64,000 nt of DNA, taken from assembly GCA_017311315.1 (NCBI GenBank), contig CM029646.1:2635738-2699737 (forward strand), in the 5' to 3' direction. The first letter of the stretch is position 1; each line of letters opens with the position of its first letter. The notes beneath the pieces are model-generated. The model searched no databases. It was not told where the DNA came from and saw nothing but the letters and a program-made list of their open reading frames with translations. Below, piece by piece: positions 23,278 through 34,239 of this stretch. The position numbers were made by a program, and so were the translations under genes. The stretch comes from Dendrocalamus latiflorus. Taxonomy: Eukaryota > Streptophyta > Magnoliopsida > Poales > Poaceae.

Positions 23278-23940
23278 AAAGGTGTGGGAATCTTTATCCA
23301 GGTTCGAGCCTTCTCCTGAGAGAATAATAACTCTGCGTCCTGTGTAATTGCTAATCACCAAAAAAAGAATTACAACAGAGAATCATGAGAATGACTAGCC
23401 CTCTATCTCTTTTCTCTTTGACTTTTAACCTTTATATAGCCAGTGAAGTGATGGTCGTTGTCCCATGCCAGAAGACGCATCAACGCTTTGGATGATAACT
23501 GTCTGACGGAAGTTACTGTCAGAGAGATGTAAAAGGCCATTCACCGTGTAGCGGTTATTGTCAGAGAGAGATCGTATGCGGTTAGTAGATAAACGTATGT
23601 CCTAACCGTCTTGTCAGATGAACCAATAATGTAATTTATCATCGTAGACAGGTTAGTTAGAGATAGATTTGTCATATAAATTCCCGCGACTAAAGAGTGG
23701 TCATAGTAAAACTTACAACTACATGGTCGTAGAAGGACTTACGACCAGAGGGGTAATCGCAGTAGGACTTACGACTATTAGGACTTACAACCAAGGGAGT
23801 AACCGTAGTAGGACTTACGACTATTTGGTCGTAGAAGGACTTACGACTAAGAGGTAGTCGCAGTTAGACTTACGACTACGTGGTCGTAGAAGAGTTCACG
23901 ACTATATGGTCGTAGAAGGGCTTACGCTTATCTTATCATA
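23278..23940. repeat. Retrotransposon remnant with short tandem array
   Basis: The left part (ATCCAGGTTCGAGCCTTC, then CTGCGTCCTGTGT) resembles a phrase common in grass Gypsy (Tat-like) elements. Bases about 23694-23936 are an irregular array of GGTCGTAGAAGGACTTACGA-like units, about 24-50 bp apart. No coding domain is present. Confidence 0.5.
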
Positions 23941-24339
23941 TTTACTTCTTATCGATAAGAGGTATATTCAAATAATATAATAACTTAATAATTTAAGAAT
24001 TATTCTATCCTCGTCAGTATATATAAGCATACTAGTAATGTGCCCGTGCTAACGCTACGGTAAAATACAAAAGAAGATAAAATTTGTAAAAAATAAAACG
24101 AACAATCAGATTCATTAAGATTCACGTCTCATATATTATATAACCAAATATTTTTGTCACAAAATAAATATCACATAAATACGTGACAGGTCGGAACCAC
24201 TCAACACGCAATGCTCAAAAGCCTACGACCGATTCCCAGGTCTTGCGACCGCTTCGCGAGACCATACGACCGGTTAACAGAAGCTACGACCGTTTATCGC
24301 GTGATTTAAACACCTTCCCGACCACATACAACACTTTTC

Positions 24340-24945
24340 GTCGTGGTCGAAGCCACTTCCGACCATGTGCACCGAGTTTCGCGCTGGTTAAAGCCCTTCT
24401 CGACCACATACAACACTTTTCATCGTGGTCGAAGCCACTTCCGACCAATGTGCATGAGTTTCACCATGGTCGAAGCCCCTTCTGACCACATACATGGGCT
24501 CACAGTGGTCGAAGTCCCGTTCGACCATGTCCTGAGCATGTCACAACGTGGTCGAAACTTCGACTACCGACCACAGCTCTCGATAACGTGGTCGAAGCCC
24601 GCTGTGGTCAAAGACGCAACTATGACTACCGACTTCCGACCACTGACAATGTGGTCGTAAACCCTTCGGCTGGCTTCTGACCATGACCAATGTGGTCATA
24701 ATAGCTTTCGACCACTTGTAAAGGCTTCAGCTAGCTTCCGACTCCGTTTCGCGCTGGTCGAAGCCCTTCCCGACCACATACAACACTTTTCCTCGTGGTC
24801 GAAGCCACTTCCGACCATGTGCACGAGTTTTACCATGGTCGAAGCCCCTTCTGACCACATACATGGGCTCACAGTGGTCGAAGTCCCGTCCGACCACGTC
24901 CTGAGCACGTCACAACGTGGTCGAAACTTCGACTACCAACCGCGG
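24340..24945. repeat. Higher-order tandem repeat, GGTCGAAG units
   Basis: A block of about 200 bp at 24371-24572 recurs at 24741-24943 (offset 370 bp). Both contain the series GACCACATACAACACTTTTC, CGTGGTCGAAGCCACTTCCG and GACCACATACATGGGCTCAC. Inside each block GACCA/TGGTCGAAG motifs alternate about every 30 bp, so complementary short motifs face each other. Related in style to the arrays at 23694 and 5160. Confidence 0.7.
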
Positions 24946-25186
24946 ATAATGTCTAATTGATAATGACAAAGAATACCTCCACACATTTCCTAAGAGCAAA
25001 ATCGAGACCCCATCCATGGACCAAGTCATTCTGCAGATAGAAGGGAACCCTAAACCCTCAAATTCATCCCATTCAGTAGTCCGACCATCATAATGGATCA
25101 ACATAATAGTAAACTTATCTGAAAACTATATAAATCTGCTAAAGGCCATGTATAGAAGGGCTGAAGCTTTTTTTAAGCCATGTATA

Positions 25187-25339
25187 GTGGCGGCGCGGTG
25201 GAGGACGGGGGGAGCGGCGGGAGTGGAGGCGCGGGGGAGAGGCGGAGATGGGGGAGCGGCGGGAGTGGAGGCGCGGGGGGAGACGGAGATGGGGGAGCGG
25301 CGGCGCGGTGGAGGATGGGGGGAGCAGAGGGGAGGCGCG
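25187..25339 (+). repeat. GC-rich minisatellite
   Basis: Units of GGAGCGGCGGGAGTGGAGGC and GGGGGAGA. Directly followed at 25340 by CAGTGGCGGACCCAGG, a hAT-type terminus like that at 7659, for which I could not find a partner end or target duplication. Confidence 0.55.
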
Positions 25340-25340
25340 C

Positions 25341-26219
25341 AGTGGCGGACCCAGGATTTTATCAAATGGTATGCCGCACCAAAATTTTTATATGCAATTC
25401 GGTAAAATCATTTGCCAATTCGGTAAATAATTGTAAAATTTGCACCGTAATTCGATATACAGACACTAAATAATATGAAGTCTTAAGTTCAAGGATTAAA
25501 TTAGAAACTTATAGAGGCTCACGATCTGAGAAATCAGTAAAAAAAGCATGGCTTGCGGCTTAGTACGTGGTGAGGATACCACAAACAAGTACAGATCTAA
25601 GACCAACATTGGCCAAAAGATCGAGTGATTAACAGCTAACCATCTCGCCGCTGGGATTCTTTACAAAATTCGGGATTGAATAAAAACAAGCAAAAGTAGA
25701 TGCAAAACCCCAATGTTTAATCAAGATCGTCGCAGAAGCGAAGGCAAAACGAAATAAATCGGTACGCGAGGCCAATATTCAATCAAGATCTGTACTGGCA
25801 CCCACAACGACACTATTACGATCGAATCTCGTTAAATAATCAGTGTTGGAGATGAGGGAACAGAGAGAGGAGCACGCGCTGAGAGCGACGACTCGCGGAT
25901 GCAAATCAAGAAAACGATCGATCGACGCAGGGACACCAACAGATCTATCAATCCAAGGAAACAACGGCCTCGCGTCACAGATCTGGCCCAAAACGCGCAA
26001 CTGCAAGTGATCAACTAATGCAATGGAATGGGATAGAGGGAACCCCGAACACTCGATCATGGAACCGCAAGAATTTGCTACTATATCACGTATCACCCCA
26101 GGAAACAACAATGGGGTGGCCAAGCAAACATAGCGACGTCCAAAAGAATCATCAGTTCCATCAGAAGTGGCCAACAACATCTGGGTAATCTTCGGCTTGT
26201 GGAACCTGTGGAAATCGGT
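25341..26219. other. Spacer, 3' flank of the Sec14 gene
   Basis: The left part continues from the orphan hAT terminus. The right part may include the Sec14 3' UTR. Open frames here match nothing known. Confidence 0.4.
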
Positions 26220-29163
26220 CTACTCTTTACGACCACCATTGACGGACCCATTCTGCTCACCGAGCTTGTGGAACTCGGCCTCGATAACCTGGACAATCTT
26301 GGCGTCCTCTGGATCTTGGTCGGGAATGTTCACGTGTAAGGAACCCTGCTTGATGAGCTCCTGGTTCAGTGCTTGCTCCTTGATGAAATGGTAGAGCTCT
26401 TGGTGGAAAGGGTGGTCAAGAGAGAAGCAATCGTCACTTGATGAATTTTTAGAAGAGCCTGAGCCCTCCCGTCGACAAAAATGGGGAAGGGAGGAATGGT
26501 CCATAATCTGCATAGTCCCAGAAATGCAGGTAGTGATCATCATATTGCAAACGCTAAAGCAGAAAAATGCTACGAGTTACTCTGATCAAGTTCCGTTATT
26601 TGCCTTGGTTTATAGGAGTGCAACAATATCTATGATCAATGTGAAGATAATTATGCCAATTTTAAAAGAAAAATAGTAGTAGCAAGTAATCTTACCTTTA
26701 GAAGCTCATCCCTCCCACAATCATGCAAAACATGAACCGTCTTTCTTGTCCTCTCTTGCAACAGAGGCTTCACAACCTAGTTGGAAAATTAAATGACATG
26801 TTAATGAGTCTTGAAAATAAAAATTAGTACATTACAATGACAATCTTAGGCACTGTACCTTCCAACATGCTGAGAATATGTATGGAGCATTTACTATATA
26901 ATAGGCCTCAGTCTTTTCAGGGTAATTCAGATCATCAACAGTAGATATTGCAGTCAAAATCTGTAATCCATCCACAGGTATCTAATCAGTAGCAGCATAA
27001 ATAATGGACTAACATACACGACGTGCAGATGTCATGCAAAAATCGAGTTATTTAAATAGTAGGTCCATTCTTGTTATAAACATCAGTTTGCGCTTATAAT
27101 CTGGAGAACAGGATGCTGTTTCCACTGGCAATTGTAGCGGCAAAGGCATAAACAATGGGAAACAGACAAACAATGCCATGCCCATGTAGGCCGTACCTTC
27201 ATTTGGTTCAGTGCTGACAACTTCAAACCAGTCATATCTAGAACCTTTATACAGGTGCTAATAGGCCGCCCAAACTTCTTCGTCACCAAAGGCTATAGGG
27301 AACATAAGCAAACAAATACGTGTCATGAAATCTCATAAAAGTGATCTGATTGGGCATGGAAGATTAGTTGTGCACTCACCAAAATAATACGGTCACGGTA
27401 CTCACTGATCTGAAATTCGGAATATGAGATTGCGCATATTAATGGACCTGAAAATGCAATTTATTTATCATTTTAATGCACATAAAGAGTGACAGATTCT
27501 TCATGCTTATCAATCCAGTATAAAGACATTCCAATTCTATCGATATTGCAAGTAGGTAATGCAGGAGTATTATGTGATCTCTAATTGACAGGGATGCAAC
27601 CTGACAAGCTATTAAAACTCGTAAGTGTGTATTTGCACGGCAGAAAGTGAAAACACCCTGTTTGCATAAATAAGAAGTATATGAGCAATTACGGAAGCTT
27701 TGTCATATGTGCTCAGTCCAACACCAATGGCAAATACTGGGAGGCCCTGGCAAAGGAAAAAGGAAAGCATAGAGTATTAAATAAGTTTGTTGAGCTTATC
27801 TGAATTACATTTAACTACGGACTGGACATGAAAGCTTGTATGGCAAAAAGACCCCACAAGGACTCAATTGGTAAAGCAAAGATGGAAATGCTAGATACAA
27901 AACTCATGAATGGGCCTGCATCTGATCTATGATGTTGCGCCAAATGAAGAACACATCACAATGAACACTGTCATTTGGCAGAATCATAAGATAGCAGTAT
28001 TTCACATAGCCTACAATTTTTAGCATGACTATTAAGTTGGCAGGCATGAACCACATCATAGGTATACAGAAAAGGACCACAATTCTACAACATTCTTCAT
28101 GCAGCTTAATTGGTTATTCTCCTGAAACAAAAGATTAGGGACTCTACTTGCTAGTTAATATAATCTAATTAAGCGGTTTTCGTTAACAGGATCAATTTTA
28201 ATTATATATCCAACTATTTGAACCATTGGATGCATCGAGCGAGGTGAATTTTAACTATCTTTTCAAAAATTTGGTAAGCACAAGGGTGATTTCACATTTC
28301 AAAACTTGCACTTTAAAGAGCAGTACACAAAAAGAACTGTGCAGGAGACAAGCCGATCACTATTTGAAGAAAAAAAGTTATATATCAACATAACATAGGG
28401 GTGCATTCTGGACCTTATAGTGCATCAGCTAATCTTATTTTCCCTATCAGTCACTCAGATATTGACTTTAGGATGGGTAACTTCTACTTTCTATATACTT
28501 CTCCTTTGTGAAGAATTTCAAAATGGTAATCTCATGTCATCAGGATATCATTCTCCTGAATATTTGTGATCAAAAAGTTCAAAGTTGGACCCTTTATCAA
28601 TTTTGTTACCACTGCTTTTTCAATATACACATCCTTTTTTAATATAACTAAAATATGTATCTTAATATCCACCAGAAATGTGTCTACAAATGGATAGCTC
28701 AAGCATATGCTAGTATAGTAGTATCAAATGGCAATCATAAATAAGAAAAAAATAGCACCCACATAAGGCAAATTGCTGCATCAGATTCAATCTAAGCAAA
28801 ACATTATTTCAGGTTAAGAAACACATTCTGATGAAACAGCAAATTACTAATAATAGTACTCACTAATGGAACAGATGAAAGATAGCTAGCTTAAGATACC
28901 TCCTTTGAGTATCCAGATAATCCAACAAGCTGTGTTTCACGTATCGATCTATACAAATCTACTGGGATTATAGGTTTCTGCAAATGTCCAACGCATGTAG
29001 TTGGTCAGTAATAAGAAAATGTAAAACAATACAGAAACTCTGCTTTAGCTCTTCCCCAAGAATATATTGAGTCTATAGCAAAGTTTGTTCTAGAAGAAGG
29101 ATAACTCACCTCCAGTATACTATCAATTTCATTTTGTATCCTCCAATCCAAAGAATATACAAG
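26220..29163 (-). CDS. Sec14-type (CRAL-TRIO) lipid transfer protein, 5' end missing
   Basis: Eight exons with GT-AG borders, in transcription order: 29110-29163, 28900-28977, 27693-27746, 27380-27409 (30 nt), 27197-27292, 26859-26960, 26696-26776 and 26220-26507. They give 260 codons in one frame with a stop. Typical Sec14 motifs follow in order: DWRIQNEIDSIL, GLSGYSKEGLPVFAIGVG, STCIKVLDMTGLKLSALN, TVDDLNYPEKTEAYYIVN, PYIFSACWK, VVKPLLQERT and LPHFCRREGSGS. Family members (about 325 residues) bind phosphatidylinositol and phosphatidylcholine at membranes. The first exon (about 65-70 residues, CRAL-TRIO N-terminal) is not found up to 32.7 kb. A DUF26 fragment stands 53 bp upstream instead. 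Either the gene is truncated or its first exon lies beyond a large TE-filled intron. The remaining exons look undamaged. Confidence 0.82.
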
Positions 29164-29216
29164 CTAGCAAAAACAAGATATCTTTTAAGTAATGAAGCAA
29201 TCCATGAAACATTTAC

Positions 29217-29590
29217 TTCAGTGTTCTGCACGGTCTGGGTGACGCACTGGCCGCAGTCCCCCGGCGAGAGGTCACCCTCGCACTGTGCCACGGCGTACAC
29301 CTGCTGGTAGCTGGTGGCGACGAACCCGCCGGTGCTCCCGCCGACGTTGTCCTCCAGCTGCACGAAGGCGGTGTCCCGGCGCATTTCGAAGTCGCCCCCG
29401 CCACCACCGCCGGTGCCGCAGGTCTTGAAGAGCATCTGGGTGCCGGAGACCTGGGGGAAGCCAGATATCTCGTAGAGCGTGAGGCATCCGGCGAGCTGGA
29501 CCCTTGCGGCGACGGAGGCGCCGCAGACGTCGGACCAGGAGGACATGGCGCGGGAGACGCAGGCCGCGCAGTCGGAGCCGGGCGGCGACG
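29217..29590 (-). pseudogene. DUF26 (PDLP-type) gene fragment
   Basis: On the minus strand the frame reads SDCAACVSRAMSSWSDVCG, VAARVQLAGC, YEISGFPQVSGTQMLFKTCG and QCEGDLSPGDCGQCVTQ. This is the end of a first and most of a second DUF26/Gnk2 domain, with the C-x8-C-x2-C signature (CEGDLSPGDCGQC). It is typical of plasmodesmata-located or cysteine-rich secretory proteins. It stops after QNTEV, so the last Cys residues and the transmembrane segment are lost. The 5' end runs into a GC-rich Pro-coding repeat with no signal peptide. It is a captured or rearranged piece, not a complete gene. Confidence 0.8.
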
Positions 29591-30075
29591 GCGCGGGGTG
29601 GGGAGGAGGAGGCGACGGCGGAGCGGAGGGGTGGGGGAGGAGAAGGTAGCGGCGGAGCGGAGGAGCGGGGGAGGAAGCGACGGCGGAGCGGGGGAGGAGG
29701 CAGCGGTGGAGCGGAGGGGTGGGGGAGTAGGAGGCGGCGGCGCGGGGTGGGGAGGAGGAGGAGGTGGCGGCGGTGCGAGGTGGGGGGGATGAGGAGGCGG
29801 CGGCGGAGTGGAGGAGCGGGGCAGGCGGCGGAAGAGGAGGAGGGAGGGGAGGAGGCGGCGGCGTGGGGGGGGGAGGAGGAGGCGGCGGTGGAGCAGGGCA
29901 GGCGGCGGCGGATGAGGAGGGAGGGGAGGAGGCGGCGGAGAAATCAGAGGGGAGGAGGCGCACGGGTTCGGTGGGGGAGGCAGCGGTGGCGGAGAATGAG
30001 GGAGGGGGAGGAGGCGGCGGAGAACGAGGGAGGGGAGGCGCATGGGTTCACCAGGGGGAGGCAGCGCACGGGTTA
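29575..30075 (+). repeat. GC-rich minisatellite beside DUF26 fragment
   Basis: Units such as GGAGGAGGCGGCGG and GGAGCGGAGGGGTGGG are repeated irregularly. Long Pro/Gly/Arg frames on both strands are artefacts of this. Similar repeats lie at 8476 and 25187. Confidence 0.7.
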
Positions 30076-30655
30076 GGTTGGAGGGGGATGATGTGCATGA
30101 TCCAAATGATTTTGGCCTTAGGATCTTCAATGAGTAAGAGAAGAAGGTTTGAGAAGAAATCCAGGCCATTCATTTGTATGAAGTTGGATTACTTTGGTAC
30201 ACAAATCTGGGTGGACTTAGATTAGGCATGACTGTGGAGGTGGTTGAGGGGGTGGATTTAGTAAAGAAAATTTTGGTGTATTATAGAGTAGGGTAGATGA
30301 AAGGATTTCAGGAGATACGCGGGAAGAGGGAAAGTGGATGGAGAAAAAGAAGTGTAATGACTAAAGGAAATCCCACCTCATGGAAAGCAAGATCCTGAGC
30401 AGATTTCCTCCAAATCTTGCCAGGAATTGACTCCACAATAGAACAGAATAGAATAGGCCTAGCAGCAGCATCGGTCAATCTGTATTCTACAGCAGGCCGG
30501 CGAATGATCCACCATTTTCTACTGTTCCCTGTCATTTTCCTATCCGCCTTTAGTTTTTCGTTTCTTGGGCTGTCCTCTTGTTGGCTGACCTGAAAGATAT
30601 GGATCATTTTGGCGATTTTATGAAGCAAAATTCTTCCACAGGTGGTGACCTTCCA
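30076..30655. other. Spacer, unassigned minus-strand frame
   Basis: A minus-strand open frame (30308-30628; contains WWIIRRPAVEYRLTDAA) lies between an AG and a GT, but I recognise no family. Confidence 0.3.
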
Positions 30656-30881
30656 GGGTCTGTTCTTTTCAGGTGCGGCTTATAACTTTTGACTGAAATT
30701 TTTAAATTTTGGCTGTTTACGATACAGATTACAGAGAGACAGATACTCACTTGCGATGTTGGGCTTTTAACGTGTAGATCATTTAACTTGTAGACCCCGT
30801 CTTGAGAAAATACTCTATTTGAAAGTTATGTACTGTAGCAAAAGTCAAAAACCGCTAGCTTGTGAGGTAAAGAACAGACCC
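30656..30881. mobile_element. MITE, GGCCTGTTC family
   Basis: The ends GGGTCTGTTCTTTTC and, reversed, GGGTCTGTTCTTTAC are near-perfect inverted repeats. This is the best preserved copy of the family. Confidence 0.65.
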
Positions 30882-31254
30882 CAGTCTGCTACTTGCTAGT
30901 ACATCGAATGTCTTGGTTCACGAACTAATTACCAGGCCAGTCAGACAGAAACCACACGTAAACACAACACTATTTGTATGCGAAGCGCACATTAGAAACA
31001 TTAATTGCTTCATGCAAATCTGCAGATGCCTCGTTTAAATGATCCCATGCAGTGATGAGATTCATATCTCCAAGTTAATGTAGGGACATTATGCAACTCA
31101 TGCGTATAAGTTAATGAAAGAGTACTTAGTAGTATATTGGCATGGCTTACACACCAATCATACAAACAACAAAGCCGGGGGGATTCCCGGCCCCCGGCTC
31201 GGCCACGTCGCCCCGCTCGCGCGTCCGGCCGGCGCGTGGCGGGGCAATTTCTGT

Positions 31255-31530
31255 ACGGCCAGGGGAGGTGTTTTCCTCCAGTTTTTCGGAAATTACGTAA
31301 AAGTCTTTTTTCCTCGCGAAAAGGTCCCTGCAAAGTTTTTTTCCCAAAAAATTTTTTGGATAGCGCCCCGCAGGTTCCCGAAATTACGTATAGGCCCTTA
31401 TTTACTTACGTACAGGTCCTTACAAGTACTCGATTTTTTCCGAAAAACCCCTTTAGCTTTCTCGAAAATACGTACGCGCCCTCGATTTTTTTAAAAAAAC
31501 TCCTCACGAATTATCGCCTCTTTTACTTCG
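31255..31530. repeat. Degenerate repeat with ACGTA motif
   Basis: The phrase GAAATTACGTA(A/T) or AAAATACGTA recurs about every 40-100 bp, each time followed by an AGG(T/C)CC-like box. A GC-rich block (31170-31250) precedes it. Probably transposon-derived; family unknown. Confidence 0.5.
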
Positions 31531-31559
31531 GTACACACGGTGGCTGACGCGGCGTGTCG

Positions 31560-32750
31560 CCGCGCCTATGAGGCTAGTTACAATCAATACCCATTTGTTT
31601 AGCTGCTAATGAGCCCATACCTAGCTTAGCTAGCCACTGCAGCTAAGCATCACCTGCACTACCTGGAAATCCTCGGATTTGGAGATCCCTAGTTTTGGTT
31701 CGACGATTTCTTGGTTGCAACCAACTCTCCGCTGCCAAATCTTTGGGATGCTACTAAGGACTTATTCTTTACGACTTTTGGTTTTCGATACAGTATCTAA
31801 CTTTCAAAAGAAATATTATAAATTAATTATAATACATATTAAAAGCCTAATATATGTATCAGCTAAAATCACAAACGAGTATCTTTCTTCGTAATCTCTG
31901 TCACTAACAGCTTAAAATTCAAAAAATTTAACTAAAATTCATAAATCCTAACTATATGCCATAAAAAAAATAGGCTCTAATAGTCATCCAGCTGCAATGA
32001 GTAGGAAACGCATATTCCATTTCTTCGTATACGGAAGGAAAGTAAGCAACGAAGCGAAGTGATTACGGGCGGAGCCACCCAAATCTAGGGTTCGGATTCT
32101 GTTACTCTGTAATCTCTCATATAAACAGTCTAAAAGCTATAAACTACAGCTAAAATTTATATGCCGTAGCTAAAAGAACAGGCCGTGCTTCTGTTATACT
32201 GCTTGCTTGGGTCTCCCCGCGTATCTGCTGCTGATCACCACGATGGTGGCGTTTGCGATACGCTCGCTTCTCGTGACTTGCTCCATGGAACTCTTCTGTA
32301 TCATCCAAACCATATTTGGTGGATTTTTTTTTACTATGGTTAATAATATTTTTTTTTCAGTTTTTAGAAAACCACTTTTTAGTTTTTTTATAGTAACTAG
32401 CTTTTAAATAGAGTATCTTTTAAAGATAAAGTCTACAAATTGATTACAGTACACACTATAGCGACTTTATATATATCGGTCAAAACCGCACGTGGGTTTT
32501 TGTTACTCCGTACTTTCTCTCATGAACAGATCAAAAGCCATAAACAGTAGCTAAAAACATAGGCCAAAGCCAAAAGCAGGCTAGATAGCTTTCGGTCCTT
32601 AACACGAGCGTTTGTACGAACGAACCGAATACTAATAAGTCACTTCGAAAATAATATCTTGATAAACCGCTTAAAAATATATAAGAAATTATCTTATTTG
32701 TTTGTTTAAAAAACCATAAGTTATAAGTGGAAGTGAGAAGAGGAGGGACA
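31560..32750. other. Spacer with MITE copies
   Basis: Partial copies of the GGCCTGTTC family lie near 31750-31975, 32100-32185 and 32330-32575. No gene is seen. Confidence 0.45.
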
Positions 32751-33572
32751 CAGGGGCGGAGCCAGGATCCAGACAAAGGGGAGGCCGACCCGCCAAGGCG
32801 CCGGCGTCATGGGCCCTGGACGCCGTGTGTCGGCAAAATTAAACATACACATATAATCCAAGGCTAGGGATAGAGCAGAAGTACCTTGATTGGGAGTTTG
32901 CTCATCAGTCGGTTCTATATGCCGATCATTGTTATTGATTGCATTAGTGTTTTCATCGTTGCCATTGCCAGAGCTTGATCTCGGCTTAAAAAAACTATCG
33001 ATCGTTCTTAATCTCTTCATCTTGAATTCTTGATCAAATGCTAAATACCTAAATTGAAGGTAAAAATTGAAAAGAAAATTAATCATAGAATTAACAGCGA
33101 TTTGTGATCTGTGATTGTGAAACAGTGAAAGGAATCAATAAATAAACTACTAAACGTAGTGGACTGTGAACTGTGGAGACGTACTGTTTGCCCGCTTGGC
33201 GCTTTGGATCTGTGATTGATCAAATGCTGAAATGCTTTGCCGCTTGCCCGCTGCGCTTTGGATGATTGGATCTTTCTGCTCAGGCTCAGCCGGCCGCCCG
33301 CCCGCTCGGCGCTCTGCCTCTGCTCACCTTTGACCTTTGCCGGCTTGCCTCTGTACGGCGACTCGGCGAGATGGGAGATGGAGATCAGGAGATGGGAGAC
33401 GAGTCGACACAGCACCCAGCTAAAAGACTCTTCGACTTCGTTTACTTTTTGCATGGATCTGGATGTGAGGACGTCTGGTGGACCATTCACCATTGGGATT
33501 GGGCCATTGGGGGTCCGGGGTCTGGTGGGCCATTGGGGGGCCAGGCCCCTGCCCCCCCCCCCCCCGCCCCTG
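32751..33572 (-). mobile_element. hAT deletion derivative, 822 bp
   Basis: Left end CAGGGGCGGAGCCAGG; right end reversed CAGGGGCGGGGG. A perfect 8-bp target duplication GAGGGACA lies at 32743-32750 and 33573-33580. It retains the first exon of a hAT transposase on the minus strand (separate entry) but nothing of the catalytic or dimerisation regions, so it is a Ds-like internal deletion of an autonomous element. A 14-C run precedes the right end. Confidence 0.9.
32885..33020 (-). pseudogene. hAT transposase N-terminal exon fragment
   Basis: An ATG at 33020 starts MKRLRTIDSFFKPRSSS, the characteristic beginning of plant TTF-type zinc finger/hAT-dimerisation transposase-like proteins. The frame reaches a possible splice donor (AAG-GTAC) at 32884. 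No later exon exists inside the element. Confidence 0.7.
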
Positions 33573-33580
33573 GAGGGACA

Positions 33581-34239
33581 GGGACAGCCGGTGGAGCAAG
33601 CAGCAGTACTGTTCGGCAGGACAACATAACAATGTAGCGTGGAGCTTTTCAGGTCCTCAGTTCACGGCTGGTTCTCGCGTGGCGTGGAGCTTCTTCTTGA
33701 GAGCTCCATCCATGGCGCCGGCCGGCTTCACCAGGGACGCCCTTGCGTTGCGCGCCCGATGGATGATCGGTGGCCACCGCAAAACAAGCCCGGCGCCCGC
33801 CCTAGCTACATGGGCCTAAGCGTGCGTTTGTTTCGTCGGCCACGGGCGGGCTCGGAAGCTACAACGTGCAGAGCAGAGTGGATGGGGGGTGGCCGACGCG
33901 GAGGATGGAGCTCGGCTTCGCATGAAGAGGGGTTCGTCTCCACCGTGCTGCGTGCGGGCCTGCGAAGACCAGCCACCTCCGACCATTCGCCATTACTAGT
34001 ATTACAGATTTTCATGGAGCACCCTAACTATTTTCGCTTTCCGTTGTTCCTTCTCCATTTGCCATCTGCAAAATACGGGATATTGCTGCTGCTGCTGCTG
34101 CAGCTCGTAGCAATAATGTTACTTTGCCATTTCGGACGTTATGTTAAAATTTCCTTCTTTGCGCTGTTACTAGGCTGATTCTCTCATGCAATACAGTGGT
34201 ATGTTATTTCTAGAAATACAGTGGTATGTTATTTCTAGA
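33581..34239. other. Spacer, no supported gene
   Basis: A 179-codon plus-strand frame (33639-34178) has no recognisable domain and mixed composition; it is not called as a gene. A 24-bp direct repeat (ATACAGTGGTATGTTATTTC and onward) sits at 34190-34240. Confidence 0.35.

Noticed and set aside
23694..24945. Tandem arrays considered as CRISPR-like
   Set aside because: Repeats are imperfect, vary in spacing and lie in a plant nuclear genome among retrotransposon remnants.
25340..25380. CAGTGGCGGACCCAGG as a complete hAT element
   Set aside because: Only one terminus was found; no partner end and no repeat of the preceding 8 bases downstream.
29504..30225. Long Arg/Gly/Glu and Pro/Ala frames on both strands
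   Set aside because: They are translations of the GGAGGAGGCGGCGG minisatellite; only the DUF26 part (29217-29590) has family motifs.
30308..30628. Minus-strand frame between AG and GT, considered as the missing first Sec14 exon
   Set aside because: It lacks any CRAL-TRIO N-terminal motif (such as RFLKAR) and does not end in a KAHKM-like sequence.
33639..34178. 179-codon plus-strand frame
   Set aside because: No recognisable domain or neighbouring exons; the composition changes abruptly within it.
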